A stretch of DNA of 64,000 nucleotides from VAZQ01 sp963725185 (GCA_963725185.1 CAVRXO010000006.1:744001-808000), one strand, 5' to 3'; counted from the first letter of the stretch, positions 8,325 to 17,429 are shown. The notes: a model not told the origin generated them from the sequence alone. Translations and numbers: made by a program.

Positions 8325-8840
8325 TCAAGGCGCCGGCTTGTAGTCGGGCGAGGGCTCCATCAGCTCGAAGCCGCAGCCGCGGTCGACGCCCGTGGCCGCG
8401 AACAGATTGGGCTCGACCGCGAGGAACGCCGCCAGCCGGTCCGGATCGTCGTTGAAATGCTGCACCACGATGCCGTCGCGCCGGGTCGGCAGATTGAGCA
8501 CGTCGCCGGCTTCCCAGGCGTGCTTGACGCCATCGAGCGTGGTGTGGCCGCGGCCCTCGACGATGAACATGATCTGTCCGCCCTGGAACTTCAGCCGCCC
8601 GGACCGGCTCCCCGGCGGGATCTCCTGCCGGTAGATCGCAAGCGTCGACAGGATCGTATCGGTGATCGAGGGATGCAGGTACCAGCGCATGAGGCCATGC
8701 TGGTTGCTCTCGAGCGGCAGCTCCGCGAGCCGCACCACCTGCACGGCGGTCTTTCGCCGCTCGCGCTGCCGATCGCGCAAGGCCATGAGCTCATCCCAGT
8801 AATTGACCGCGGCGAGCCTTCCCGTACGTTCGCTTGTCAC
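8325..8840 (-). CDS. Cupin-domain protein, first of an adjacent pair
   Basis: A 171-aa cupin with barrel strands around KFQGGQIMFIVEGRGHTTLD and GDVLNLPTRRDGIVVQHFN. The first metal-binding motif lacks the His-x-His of a classical cupin, while the second keeps a His (VQHFN). The GTG at 8840 is preferred because an AGGAG lies upstream and the longer frame begins with an unlikely N-terminus. With the following cupin gene it looks like a two-gene version of a bicupin. A dependence of this partner on the other for metal binding is inference. Confidence 0.75.
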   Translation of the reverse strand: MTSERTGRLAAVNYWDELMALRDRQRERRKTAVQVVRLAELPLESNQHGLMRWYLHPSITDTILSTLAIYRQEIPPGSRSGRLKFQGGQIMFIVEGRGHTTLDGVKHAWEAGDVLNLPTRRDGIVVQHFNDDPDRLAAFLAVEPNLFAATGVDRGCGFELMEPSPDYKPAP

Positions 8841-8888
8841 GATTGCTGCTCCTGGCCGAAACATCACCTGCTGCCGATCGAGTAGGCG

Positions 8889-9896
8889 TCAGGGCACCCC
8901 GGCTTCCTTCAAGTACCGCATATCGACAAAACGTTGCGGCGCCGGCAAGGGGGACTTCAGGATCCCATATTGGCCGAGCAGCGCAATCATGGCCTGCAAT
9001 CCCTTCATGTCGATCTCTCCCTGCCGCGGCAGCACGTCGTGGCTCGGGTCCCAATAGTAGTCCAGCATCTGGCGCGCCCGGCTTTCCGGCTGACCGGTCT
9101 GCTGCATCGCGGCCTTCACGACCTCTTCGCGGTTGCCCGGGTCCGCGATGAACCGAAACGCCGCCGCGGTGGCGCGAACATACTTGCCGACGACATCGCC
9201 GTGGGCCTCGGCCCACGAACGATCGACGATGTCGACCACATAGAGGAGAGCGCCGGCCTCGATATGCATCCCGAGCGTATGGAAGCCGGCGTCCAGCGCC
9301 TCAAACACCGAGGGCTGCGACAGCGAAGCCGCCGCGCATTGCCCGGACTTCAGGCAGGCGACGCGCGGGCCGGAGCCGCCGATATCCTTGATCTCGACGT
9401 CGGCGTCCTTGAGCCCATGCATCGCCAGCATCTTGCGGGCGGTCAGCGTTATTCCATCGCTCGGGATGGTCACGGCAAGGCTTTTGCCCTTGAGGTCCGC
9501 AAAGGTCTTGATCTCGGGACGAGCGACCAGGTAGTAGGCGGGGTTGTTGACCACGCCCGCGATCGCAACGAAATTGCTGCCCTGCAGAACCTCCTCGATC
9601 AGAAGGGTCGTCTGCACCCGCGTCATGTCGAACATGCCGCGGGCCGACATCATGGCGGAACGATCGGTGGGACGATCGCCGGTGGCCAGGAAGTGGACCA
9701 GCTCGAGCCGGATCCCTTCGCGCGCAAAGAACCCCTCACGCTCGGCAACAACCTGAGCCAGCGCATTGATGTTGTGCTCGGTATCGACCCCGTAGCGAAG
9801 AACGATCGGTTGGGCCGCCGCGCCGCCGCGCTCGAAGAGCGAGGCGATCAGCGCGATCAACCCGACCAGCGCCCAGCGATACGGTCGAGCGTTCAT
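8889..9896 (-). CDS. NMT1/THI5-like ABC transporter substrate-binding protein
   Basis: A 335-aa exported protein with a signal peptide (WALVGLIALIASLF, cut near AAAQ). The mature start PIVLRYGVDTEHNINALAQV and the later FFAREGIRLELVHF are typical of the NMT1/THI5-like (SsuA/TauA-related) binding proteins that serve ABC importers for sulfonates, pyrimidine precursors or aromatics. The start has GGAAGGAGG upstream. No ABC permease or ATPase lies beside it, so it is an orphan. It precedes the cupin pair in the same leftward cluster and may help sense or import their substrate. Confidence 0.82.
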   Translation of the reverse strand: MNARPYRWALVGLIALIASLFERGGAAAQPIVLRYGVDTEHNINALAQVVAEREGFFAREGIRLELVHFLATGDRPTDRSAMMSARGMFDMTRVQTTLLIEEVLQGSNFVAIAGVVNNPAYYLVARPEIKTFADLKGKSLAVTIPSDGITLTARKMLAMHGLKDADVEIKDIGGSGPRVACLKSGQCAAASLSQPSVFEALDAGFHTLGMHIEAGALLYVVDIVDRSWAEAHGDVVGKYVRATAAAFRFIADPGNREEVVKAAMQQTGQPESRARQMLDYYWDPSHDVLPRQGEIDMKGLQAMIALLGQYGILKSPLPAPQRFVDMRYLKEAGVP

Positions 9897-9958
9897 GGGT
9901 GACCTCCTTCCCGCACCGGCGGCGCGCAAATCGAACGGCCTTCGGGATCGATCCGGCC

Positions 9959-10747
9959 CTACTCGCCGAACACCTCCTTGAGGAAGCTCGCCAGTGCAAT
10001 CTTGTACCGGCGGTCGGCGCGCTCTTCGGCGGGGCCGTGCGGATTGGTGAAGTCGTGCGTGGTGCCGCTATAGAGGTCGAGCTGCCAATTGACCTTGGCG
10101 GCGCGCAGCTGCTCGACCAGGGCGTTGACCTCCGGCAGGGGCGCCACCGGATCCTCGGCGCCGTGCAGGATGAGGACGCGCCCCTTGATGTTCTTGGCGG
10201 CTTCGGGCGCGAAGTTGCGGAACGAGCCATGCACCGAGATCGTGCCGACGACCGGTGCGCCGGTCTCGGCCAGCTCGACCGCCACGGTGCCGCCGAAGCA
10301 GTAGCCGACCACCGCGATCCTGGCAGTGTCGACCATCGGATTGGACTTGAGCACGTCGAAGCCCGCTCCGGCGCGCGCGCGCATCAAGGGACGATCATTG
10401 TTGTAGATGGTGATGGTGGCGGTCATCTCGGGCACGTCCTTCGGTACGAAGCCCTTGCCGAACATGTCCTCGACGAACACCACATAGCCCATCTTGGCGA
10501 TCATCTCGGAGTCGCGGAAGGCGTTCTCCGCCATGCCGGCGCGGTCATGCGCCAGTAGCACGCCGGGGCGCTTGCCGGATTGCGCATCGTCATAGACCAG
10601 AAGGCCGGACAGCTGGGTATCGCCCTGCTTGTAGTCGATAAATTGCTTCTTGATCTCGGCGCGCGCGGCACCGGACTGCAACGCAACCGCCAGCACCGCG
10701 CCGCAAGCCAGCGCGGCGAGCCGGGCACCCGTATTGAAAGTCGTCAT
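9959..10747 (-). CDS. Exported dienelactone hydrolase family protein
   Basis: A 262-aa alpha/beta hydrolase with a signal peptide (cut near AARAEI). The nucleophile elbow GYCFGG contains the Cys typical of dienelactone hydrolases; the Asp in HGAEDP and His in TTHDFTNP complete the triad. Cytoplasmic relatives open dienelactone in chlorocatechol breakdown; exported members act on unknown esters or lactones. It is the first gene of the leftward cluster that includes a binding protein, two cupins and a Bug receptor, 62 bases before the binding protein gene, which suggests a shared catabolic role. Confidence 0.85.
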   Translation of the reverse strand: MTTFNTGARLAALACGAVLAVALQSGAARAEIKKQFIDYKQGDTQLSGLLVYDDAQSGKRPGVLLAHDRAGMAENAFRDSEMIAKMGYVVFVEDMFGKGFVPKDVPEMTATITIYNNDRPLMRARAGAGFDVLKSNPMVDTARIAVVGYCFGGTVAVELAETGAPVVGTISVHGSFRNFAPEAAKNIKGRVLILHGAEDPVAPLPEVNALVEQLRAAKVNWQLDLYSGTTHDFTNPHGPAEERADRRYKIALASFLKEVFGE

Positions 10748-10820
10748 CGATCCCTCCCTGATGATCTTTCTGGCAGCAACACTCGTCCCGGGACCGTATC
10801 AACCGCCGGCATCCGAAACA

Positions 10821-10841
10821 GTCCCGGGTCAAGCCCGGGAC
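10821..10841. repeat. Short extragenic palindrome with TCAAG loop
   Basis: GTCCCGGG and CCCGGGAC form an 8-bp stem around the loop TCAAG, between the dienelactone hydrolase start and the end of the cytochrome-propeller gene. Related palindromes with CTTGA/TCAAG-like loops occur near 14104, 43917 and 57422. It could act as a terminator or transcript-stability element. Confidence 0.6.
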
Positions 10842-10862
10842 GAGATCATGCTTCGGCCGCGT

Positions 10863-12989
10863 CTATTGCCGCGGCTGGACGCGGACCAGATAGCTGTTGT
10901 GGTCGACGTACCAGACGGTGACCGGCGTGGTGGAGTCGTCGATCCAGGTTCGCCGGTCGTGCGAATAGGGCTCGGGCAGCACATATTCGGTCCAATGGTC
11001 GGCCTGCGGATTGAACCGCACTATGCGGCCGCCGTGCAGCTCGCCGGCCCACACCTCGCCGCGCTTGTCGGGCATAGCTTCGTAGAACGTCACATAAGGG
11101 GTAGGCGGCCAGAACTCGCGGATCTGCGCCGCCTTGACGTCGAGCTCGAGCAGCGCGCCGCCGCGGCCGCCGAACCAGGGATTGCCGTCCTTGTCGAAGC
11201 CGCCCTTGGCGGCGGTCGAGTCGCGCGAGAAGCTGTGCACCTCCAGGAGCTTGTTGGTGCGCGTGTCCATCATCTCGATGGTGTCGCCGCCGCCGGCCGG
11301 GGCGCCGCCGGCCCAGAAATTCCCGTCGTCGGTGATGATGTTGTCGTACGGGTTGGCATTGTTGGTGGCCGTGAAGGGAACGCGCTCCAGCAGCTTGCCG
11401 GTCTTGGAATCGAATTTCTGGACCGCCTTGTTGCGCGCAAACCAAACCCCGAGATCAGGGCCGATGGAGAAGTTGCCGAGCCCGGGCGTGTTGAGCGGCT
11501 CGTCGCCCGCTGCCAGCGGGGTGATGGTGAAGGTTCCGCTGGTGGGATCAAGCCGCACGAGATTGTGCGCCCAATTCTCCGAGGCCCAGACGATGTCGTT
11601 CCTGTCCACCTGGATGCGGTGGGTGCCGGGAAGGACGCCCGCCGGGGTCGCCGGCACCTGATACTCGGTGACGATGCCGGTCTTCGGATCGAGCTTGCCT
11701 AGGAACGGGGTGCGGTGGCTCGAGTACCAGATATTGCCCTTGGAATCGCCCGACACGTCATGCCCGGTCAGCAGCACGTGCGGCAGCTCGTATTCGGTCA
11801 CCACCACATCGGTAGCGGGACCCTGCGCGCGCGGGAACACTTTGATCTGTCCCAGCTGGCTGTTGGGCCCGCGCACCCGCGCCAGCCATTGGATAATCTT
11901 CTCCTCCTGGTCCAGGCTGCCGCGTTGGCGGCCGCGCACGATCAGCGGCGAGCCGCTGTAATGGAGCATGCGGAACACCATCAGCCGCCAGCTGCGCTCG
12001 TCGAGCTGGTTGCGCATGATCTGCTCGTAGCCGTGGCAGCCTTCCCCACAGGTACGGCTGAAGATCTGCTTCTCCTCGGCGGTGCCCGACAGGTTCGCGA
12101 CCCACTCGGCGCCCGAGAGTTGCGACAGGACGTCGGTGGTGGGTGGCAGGAAATCGTTGTCGGAGCGGCGCTGCAGCGTGATGTCGTCGAGCTTGGCGCC
12201 GTCGGCGACCTGCACGCCGTCGCGCTCATAGGGCAGGAACTGCAGCGGCTTGGCGATGCGCAGCGTATAGGAGCCGGGCAACAGCCGCGGGAACTCGTAT
12301 TGGCCGTCCTGGTTGGTGGTGACCGTGGTGCGCACCGCGTTGGGCGCGATCAGCTGCACCATGATGCCTTCCAGGCGGTCGCCGCTCGCGGCCACGCGCA
12401 CGGTGCCGCTCGGACCGCCGCGCAGGTTGCCGCGCGCCGGCACCGCCGGCGAGTTTTGCGCGTTCGCCCGATACCATGGATTGACCGGCGGATTGGTCTC
12501 CTCGTAGCAGCAGCCGTTGTGCAGATAGGCCAAAAGGTCGGCGATGTCGGCGTCCTTGAGCGTGGTGCCGAACGAGGGCATCTGCGGGCTGCCGTTGCGG
12601 ATCTGCTTGGCCACGTTCTCGTCATTGACCGGATCGCCGGTCACCAGCGTGGTGCGGCTGAACACGCCCTTGAGCGTGGGCGCCGGCGAGCCGGCCGCGC
12701 GCGTATAGTCGTTGTGGCAATTCCAGCACTTGTAATAGTAGAGCACCTCGCCGCGGGTGGCACCGCTCTTGGCGGCGGCGTTGTAGCCGAACACCTCGAC
12801 CGAGCGCTGCAGATCGTTCGACGCCGCAGCCGCCTGCGGCGGAGCGGCTTGTGGCGCAGCCGCCTGCGGCGGAGCCGCCTGTGGCGCGGGCGCCTGTGCC
12901 TGCGCGACCCCGACGGCGAGGCTCGTTGCGGAAAAGATTATTGCGATGGCGAAAGCGGACACGGCCGCCCGCGCGCGGTTTACCTGCAT
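10863..12989 (-). CDS. Periplasmic di-heme cytochrome c fused to a Vgb-like beta-propeller
   Basis: A 708-aa exported fusion protein. Order: signal peptide (to about 31), Ala/Pro/Gln linker (32-56), a cytochrome c domain with CWNCH (88-92) and a likely Met ligand in PQMPSFG, a carboxypeptidase-regulatory-like beta sandwich (NQDGQYEFPRLLPGSYTLRI), a second heme-like motif CGEGCH (CX3CH spacing), and a long streptogramin-lyase (Vgb)/NHL-type propeller with repeats such as GNIWYSSH and GEVWAGELHGGRIVRFNP. Such multidomain proteins are thought to oxidise or cleave unknown substrates in the periplasm. GGGAGGATCC precedes the chosen ATG. It diverges from paralog copy 2. Confidence 0.85.
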   Translation of the reverse strand: MQVNRARAAVSAFAIAIIFSATSLAVGVAQAQAPAPQAAPPQAAAPQAAPPQAAAASNDLQRSVEVFGYNAAAKSGATRGEVLYYYKCWNCHNDYTRAAGSPAPTLKGVFSRTTLVTGDPVNDENVAKQIRNGSPQMPSFGTTLKDADIADLLAYLHNGCCYEETNPPVNPWYRANAQNSPAVPARGNLRGGPSGTVRVAASGDRLEGIMVQLIAPNAVRTTVTTNQDGQYEFPRLLPGSYTLRIAKPLQFLPYERDGVQVADGAKLDDITLQRRSDNDFLPPTTDVLSQLSGAEWVANLSGTAEEKQIFSRTCGEGCHGYEQIMRNQLDERSWRLMVFRMLHYSGSPLIVRGRQRGSLDQEEKIIQWLARVRGPNSQLGQIKVFPRAQGPATDVVVTEYELPHVLLTGHDVSGDSKGNIWYSSHRTPFLGKLDPKTGIVTEYQVPATPAGVLPGTHRIQVDRNDIVWASENWAHNLVRLDPTSGTFTITPLAAGDEPLNTPGLGNFSIGPDLGVWFARNKAVQKFDSKTGKLLERVPFTATNNANPYDNIITDDGNFWAGGAPAGGGDTIEMMDTRTNKLLEVHSFSRDSTAAKGGFDKDGNPWFGGRGGALLELDVKAAQIREFWPPTPYVTFYEAMPDKRGEVWAGELHGGRIVRFNPQADHWTEYVLPEPYSHDRRTWIDDSTTPVTVWYVDHNSYLVRVQPRQ
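12829..12888. repeat. Tandem 30-bp repeat encoding an Ala/Pro/Gln linker
   Basis: Two nearly identical 30-base units lie head to tail inside the cytochrome-propeller gene and encode the PQAAAPQAA linker between signal peptide and cytochrome domain. Its length could vary between strains by slippage. Confidence 0.7.
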
Positions 12990-13010
12990 TGGATCCTCCC
13001 GACGGTTTTG

Positions 13011-13044
13011 CGTCCTTGCCGGACGTTTGCGTCCTTGCCGGACG
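13011..13044. repeat. Two tandem copies of a small hairpin
   Basis: CGTCCTTGCCGGACG occurs twice, 19 bases apart (13011-13025 and 13030-13044). Each copy can fold as a 5-bp stem with loop TTGCC. They lie 22-55 bases upstream of the cytochrome-propeller start codon, in its probable leader or promoter. Their role is unknown; regulator binding or transcript stability are possible. Confidence 0.55.
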
Positions 13045-13212
13045 TTCTTGTCGATGACCAACCACCTGGGTGCCAGGATGCGCCTTTCAGGCTTTGCCGG
13101 CAAGACGGATGTCGAGGCAGCGGATGTCGACGCAAGAGCTTCTCGTCCGGGTTTCCGGACCTGCGAAAAATCGCTAGTCTGCGCGCCGAACGGAATTCAT
13201 TGGGAGGTGATC

Positions 13213-14052
13213 ATGGGTTGCCGGTGGTGCGCAGGCGTGTTCGCGCTCGCTCTCGGGATCGGTCTCGCGGGCGCCATGCCGGGCGCCCGCGCACAGATCA
13301 TAGACATGGGCAAGTACCCCGCCATGTCGGGCGGGTGGGGCAGAAGCGAGGTCTACCAATGGGCGCGCGGGGAGAAGCCTCCGCTGACGCCTGAATATCA
13401 GGCCGTGTATGACGCCAGCCTCGCCGACCGGGCGAAGGGCGGACACGGCACCGATACGATGTATCGCTGCATCCCGCCCGGGATGCCGCGGCAGATGCTC
13501 ATGTATTCGCCCATGGAGATCGTCATCACTCCCGGCACCACCTATATGCTGATCGACCACATTCACGACGATCGTCGGATCTTTACCGACGGGCGCGCCT
13601 GGCCCCAAGGTGACGTCGACCCGACCTATTCGGGCTATTCGATCGGCAAGTGGGCCGACGAGAACGGCAGCGGCAAGTACGACACGCTCGAGGTGGAGAC
13701 CCGTTTCATCAAGGGCCCGCGCACGCTTGACGGCCTGCTCCCGACCGACAGGGACAATCAGAGCGTCGTCAAGGAGCGCATCTATCTCGACAAGACCAAC
13801 CCGGACATCCTGCATAATGAGATCACGCTGATCGATCACGCTTATACGCGTCCCTGGACGATCATCAGGAACTACCCGCGCTACAAGAGCCCGGGACCAA
13901 CCGGCTGGCCCGAGGAAGTCTGCGCCGAGGCCCAGGTTTGGATCAGCCTGGGCACGGAAGACTACTTTCTCAGCTCGGACGGCTATCTGATGCCGACCAA
14001 AAAGGACCAGGCGCCCCCGGATCTGCGGTACTTCAAGAAAGCCGGAAATTAG
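13213..14052 (+). CDS. Exported protein of the expanded uncharacterised family (copy 2)
   Basis: A 279-aa paralog of the proteins at 5860, 14261, 34568 and 56394. The signal peptide ends near GARAQ. The shared landmarks are present: YPAMSGGW, PPLTPEYQ, a Cys before IPPGMPRQM, RRIFTDGR, GYSIGKW, TLEVETRF, KERIYLD, YTRPWT, a second Cys (EEVCAE) and SSDGYLMPTKKDQAPPDLRY at the end. It differs in lacking the S-G-I-P motif after the ETR block. GGGAGG precedes the ATG at 13213; longer in-frame starts upstream have no support. It runs toward copy 3, which points the opposite way, so the two copies are convergent neighbours. Confidence 0.8.
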   Translation: MGCRWCAGVFALALGIGLAGAMPGARAQIIDMGKYPAMSGGWGRSEVYQWARGEKPPLTPEYQAVYDASLADRAKGGHGTDTMYRCIPPGMPRQMLMYSPMEIVITPGTTYMLIDHIHDDRRIFTDGRAWPQGDVDPTYSGYSIGKWADENGSGKYDTLEVETRFIKGPRTLDGLLPTDRDNQSVVKERIYLDKTNPDILHNEITLIDHAYTRPWTIIRNYPRYKSPGPTGWPEEVCAEAQVWISLGTEDYFLSSDGYLMPTKKDQAPPDLRYFKKAGN

Positions 14053-14103
14053 CGCCGCCCGGGAATGGATGAGCGGGATTCATTCCGAATGCATTCAGCG
14101 TCG

Positions 14104-14125
14104 TTGCCGGATCTTGATCCGGCAA
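14104..14125. repeat. Short extragenic palindrome between two paralog genes
   Basis: TTGCCGGAT and ATCCGGCAA form a perfect 9-bp stem around CTTG. It sits between the convergent ends of paralog copies 2 and 3 and may serve as a bidirectional terminator. It belongs to the same loose palindrome family as those at 10821, 43917 and 57422. Confidence 0.6.
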
Positions 14126-14260
14126 TCCGTCGTCTTCGCAAAAATCCTCCATGAAGAAAATGCTACATGAAGAAGTGATGCGCCCGATGGTCATCAAGCC
14201 CGCGGCTGACGGCTTTGGTGCGGGCGCCGGAGCCGAATCGACCGGAAGAAACCACCGCAG

Positions 14261-15130
14261 TCACTTGCGCGATTGATTGAAATATCTCAGGTCGGGCGGC
14301 GCCTGGCCCTTCTTGGCAGGCATCAAGAGGCCATCGGCGCTCAAGAAATAATCCTCCTTGCCGATTTGCAGATGCGCCTGTCCCTCCTCGCAATCGGATT
14401 CCAGCCAGAGCACGCGCGGATTCGAGTTTCGACGATAGTTCTTGGTCACGGTCCAGGGATGCGTCAAGGCGTGATCGATCACGGTCATTTCTTCATGAAG
14501 CAGATTCCGATCGGCCTTGTCGAGGTAGAGTCGCTCCCTGATGACGCTCTGATTGTCGCTGTGCAGAGGAATGCCGCTGTCATCGTAAACTCGCGGTCCC
14601 TTGAAACCGCGGGTTTCGATTTCAAGCGTGTCGTAACGACCGTCCCCGTCCGCGTCGATCCATTTGCCCAGGGAGAGACCGCCCTGGAAGGCCGGCTCGA
14701 TATACTCCGGCCAGTCGCGACCGTCGGTATAGACCCGCCGAACGTAGGCGTGAACGTCACTGGTCAGGATGTAGGTGATCTCCGGCAAGACCACGATCTC
14801 CATCGGCCCCAGCACATTCATCATCATCGGCATGCCGTGCGAGCGACAGGAGGCGCCATTGGTGCCCGACCCGCCAGCCGCCTGGTCCTTGAGGTTGGCT
14901 TCGTAGATCGCCTGATATTCGGGGGTCAGGGGAGCCTCCTGGGCGAGGCCCCAGGGCTTGCTCGGATCGAACGGCGGCTGCGGCTGTCCCGCCACCCCGG
15001 TGGGCGCCCTGCCCCATTGGCCTTTCCAGTCGGGGTAGTTCGCTTGCTTGCCCGCATCGAGCGCACGGGCGTTGCCGACCGTCAGCAGAACCATGGCTGC
15101 CACCACGCCAACCAGTCTTCGGCAAAGCAT
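14261..15130 (-). CDS. Exported protein of the expanded uncharacterised family (copy 3)
   Basis: A 289-aa paralog. It has a signal peptide (MLCRRLVGVVAAMVLLTVG) and an insertion of about 12 residues after YPDWKGQW compared with the other copies. Landmarks: PLTPEYQ, a Cys before RSHGMPMMM, RRVYTDGR, TLEIETRG, SGIPLHSDNQS, a second Cys (SDCEEGQ) and SADGLLMPAKKGQAPPDLRY. Where the other copies read GYSIG(K/S)W, this one reads GGLSLGKW. AAGGAGG precedes the ATG. It is divergent from a Bug-type receptor gene 285 bases away, so the two may share control. Confidence 0.8.
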   Translation of the reverse strand: MLCRRLVGVVAAMVLLTVGNARALDAGKQANYPDWKGQWGRAPTGVAGQPQPPFDPSKPWGLAQEAPLTPEYQAIYEANLKDQAAGGSGTNGASCRSHGMPMMMNVLGPMEIVVLPEITYILTSDVHAYVRRVYTDGRDWPEYIEPAFQGGLSLGKWIDADGDGRYDTLEIETRGFKGPRVYDDSGIPLHSDNQSVIRERLYLDKADRNLLHEEMTVIDHALTHPWTVTKNYRRNSNPRVLWLESDCEEGQAHLQIGKEDYFLSADGLLMPAKKGQAPPDLRYFNQSRK

Positions 15131-15415
15131 CGTGTCCTCCTTGACGGCCTGGAAAACGCCAGGACGCGCCCAATAGCGCCCGGATGGACAGCGTAGCGCG
15201 CCCGGCCATGGATGTAAGATGGTTATTCAGCATTTCGTGGCCCCCCGCAAACCGCGGGACCTGGCCGGCGGACTCTACCCCGCGATCCCAAGACCCCTTA
15301 GAAGCAGAGCACTCCATCGCGGATGTCATAGTATCAGTCGGATCGGCGCCGCTGATATTGAAGACCCCAGCAGCCGACCTTAAGGATGCCCGCAGGCACG
15401 AGCGAGAACCGCCAG

Positions 15416-16449
15416 ATGATCAACCGCGAGACCAGACGATGGACCTTCCGATTGCTGAGCAGCGGCGTGCTCGCGGCCGGGATGGCCCTGGCAGGCGTTG
15501 ACGCGCAAGCCCAGGACAGCGTCGCGGCCTTCTACAGCGGACGAACGATTCCGATCGTCATCGGCTATCCGCCCGGAGGCTCATACGATATCTACGCCCG
15601 GCTGGCTGCTGCGCACATGGGCAAATATATTCCGGGCCGTCCCAACCTCATCGTGCAGAACAAGCCGGGCGGGATCGGCGTCATGAGGTCGTTCTACGAG
15701 ACGGCGCCCAAGGACGGCTCGACGATCGGCATCTTCCCTGAAACGATCGCGATCGTGCAGCTGACGCATCCGGAAATCGGCAAATGGAACGTGCAAAATT
15801 TGTCCTACATCGGCTCGTTTGCAAACGTCAATGCCGTCTTCATGGTTCGCAAGGGCGCGCCGGCAACGACGGTCGAGGAGCTCGAAAGACACCCATCAAT
15901 GTCGGCTGCAATACGCCGCTCGGCGTCTCCTACATCAATCCCGCGATCATGAAGCAATTCGGCGGTCTCAAGTTCAAGATCATCTGCGGCTATCCGGGCA
16001 CCGCCAGCCTCCCGATCGCGCTCGCGCGCGGCGAGATCGATATGGTGACCGGCGCATGGACGGCCTGGAAGAACCGTTCCGAGGTCACCAGCGGAGACGT
16101 CAAACCCATCATCCAGTCGGGGCTCGCTCGCCACAGGGAGCTTGCCGATGTGCCGTTGATGCAGGAAGTGATCTCCGATCCGATCGGCAAGAAGGTCGCC
16201 GAATTCATGAGCGCGGGGTCGGCGATCGGGCGCGCGCTCATTGCTCCGCCCGGAGTTCCCGCCGAGCGGATTACGGCCCTTCGGAATGCCTTTGACCAGC
16301 TGGTGAAGGATCCCGAGTTTTTGCACCAGGCCGCGGAAGCGGATGCGGAGCTTGATCCCAAATCCGGACTTGAGACTCAAGGCATCAGCAACGCGATCCT
16401 GGCCACGCCTCGCGACGTGATCGACAGCGCCATTGCAATCAGCAAATAG
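15416..16449 (+). CDS. Bug/TctC-type receptor, frameshifted
   Basis: A receptor of the tripartite tricarboxylate transporter type. Features: signal peptide (RLLSSGVLAAGMALAG), FYSGRTIPIVIGYPPGGSYD, YARLAAAHMGKYIPGRPNLI, NKPGGIGVMRSF and, after the frame change, GCNTPLGVSYINPA and APPGVPAERI. The frame breaks near 15887-15895, in VEELE/RKTPINVG: one base is missing or two are extra. After correction the product is about 344 aa, normal for the family. The ATG at 15416 gives a good signal peptide; a start at 15386 is possible. Downstream lie an amidohydrolase and a Pht5-like protein on the same strand, probably one operon. Confidence 0.8.
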
Positions 16450-16544
16450 ATCTGCTCGAAACGGAAGCAACAGCCCGAAAGTCCGGCTGGCCGATTGCGG
16501 GTTTGTCTCGGCTGGAAAATCGTAAGCGCAAGGAGGGCTCGGCA

Positions 16545-17378
16545 ATGCTCATCATCGACTCCGGACTGCACATCTGGCGCGCCCCGACTGCTGAACGCCC
16601 GTGGATGCCCGGCCGCACGGCTCACCTGCCGGAGCCGATCAGCTACGAGAATCTCCGGGAAAGGATGCTGGCAGCCGGCGTCGACCGCGCCATCCTGATC
16701 CCGCCCTCCTGGGAGGGCGACAGCTCGGAATACTCGCTCGAAGCCGTCGCCAAGTATCCGGATCTGTTTGCCGTGATGGGGCGAATCCCCATCGACAAGC
16801 CGGAAGGCCGGGAAATGATCGAGACCTGGAAGGAGCAGCCGGGAATGCTCGGCGTTCGATTGACGTTCCATCACGCCTGGGACCAGGATTGGATCAAGAA
16901 CGGCGTGGCGGATTGGTTCTGGCCGGCGGCGGAGCGGTTGAATATTCCGGTCATGATGAATGCCCCGACTGTGCTGCCGGAGGTCGGCCAGGTGGCGGCG
17001 CGTCACCCCAATCTGCGCATCATCATCGATCATATGGGTCGGCTGCGCGGCATGAAGGACGCGACGCTACGGCTGGACAAGACCATCGCGCTGGCAAAAT
17101 ATCCGAACGTGCACGTCAAGCTGACCCTGATCTCGGAATGCACGTCGGCCGAATATCCGTACAAGAACATCCAGCCCGAGGTCCGCAGGCTCATCGACGC
17201 ATTCTCGCCGCGCCGATCGTTCTGGGGCACCGATCTTTCGGTGATGCTGAGCCGGTCCACCTGCACCTATCCGCAGGCGGTGACGCTGTTCACCGAAGAG
17301 ATGGGATATTCGCAGCAAGACCAGGAATGGATCATGGGACGGGGGCTGGCCGAGTGCCTGCCCTGGCCGATCAAGTGA
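16545..17378 (+). CDS. Amidohydrolase (amidohydrolase_2, 2-pyrone-4,6-dicarboxylate lactonase-like)
   Basis: A 277-aa TIM-barrel protein of the metal-dependent hydrolase family related to LigI and aminocarboxymuconate-semialdehyde decarboxylase. Visible landmarks: the N-terminal DSGLHIWRA (D-x-x-x-H in place of D-x-H-x-H), a central FHHAWD, IIDHMGRL and the late WGTDLS, whose Asp is the usual catalytic residue. The altered first motif may change metal binding. GGAGG precedes the ATG at 16545. There is no signal peptide. It lies between a Bug receptor gene and a Pht5-like gene, which suggests breakdown of an aromatic or heterocyclic acid. Confidence 0.85.
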   Translation: MLIIDSGLHIWRAPTAERPWMPGRTAHLPEPISYENLRERMLAAGVDRAILIPPSWEGDSSEYSLEAVAKYPDLFAVMGRIPIDKPEGREMIETWKEQPGMLGVRLTFHHAWDQDWIKNGVADWFWPAAERLNIPVMMNAPTVLPEVGQVAARHPNLRIIIDHMGRLRGMKDATLRLDKTIALAKYPNVHVKLTLISECTSAEYPYKNIQPEVRRLIDAFSPRRSFWGTDLSVMLSRSTCTYPQAVTLFTEEMGYSQQDQEWIMGRGLAECLPWPIK

Positions 17379-17429
17379 TCGTTCCAGCACCGCAATGGCC
17401 TGATCCAAAAGCGAGGACCACAGGTAGAC

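Noticed and set aside
12829..12888. CRISPR-like repeat
   Set aside because: Two adjacent 30-base units without spacers inside a coding sequence; they simply encode a low-complexity linker.
11715..13394. 559-codon plus-strand frame over the cytochrome-propeller gene
   Set aside because: Antisense shadow of a gene with clear heme and propeller motifs; composition is of the Arg/His-rich shadow type.
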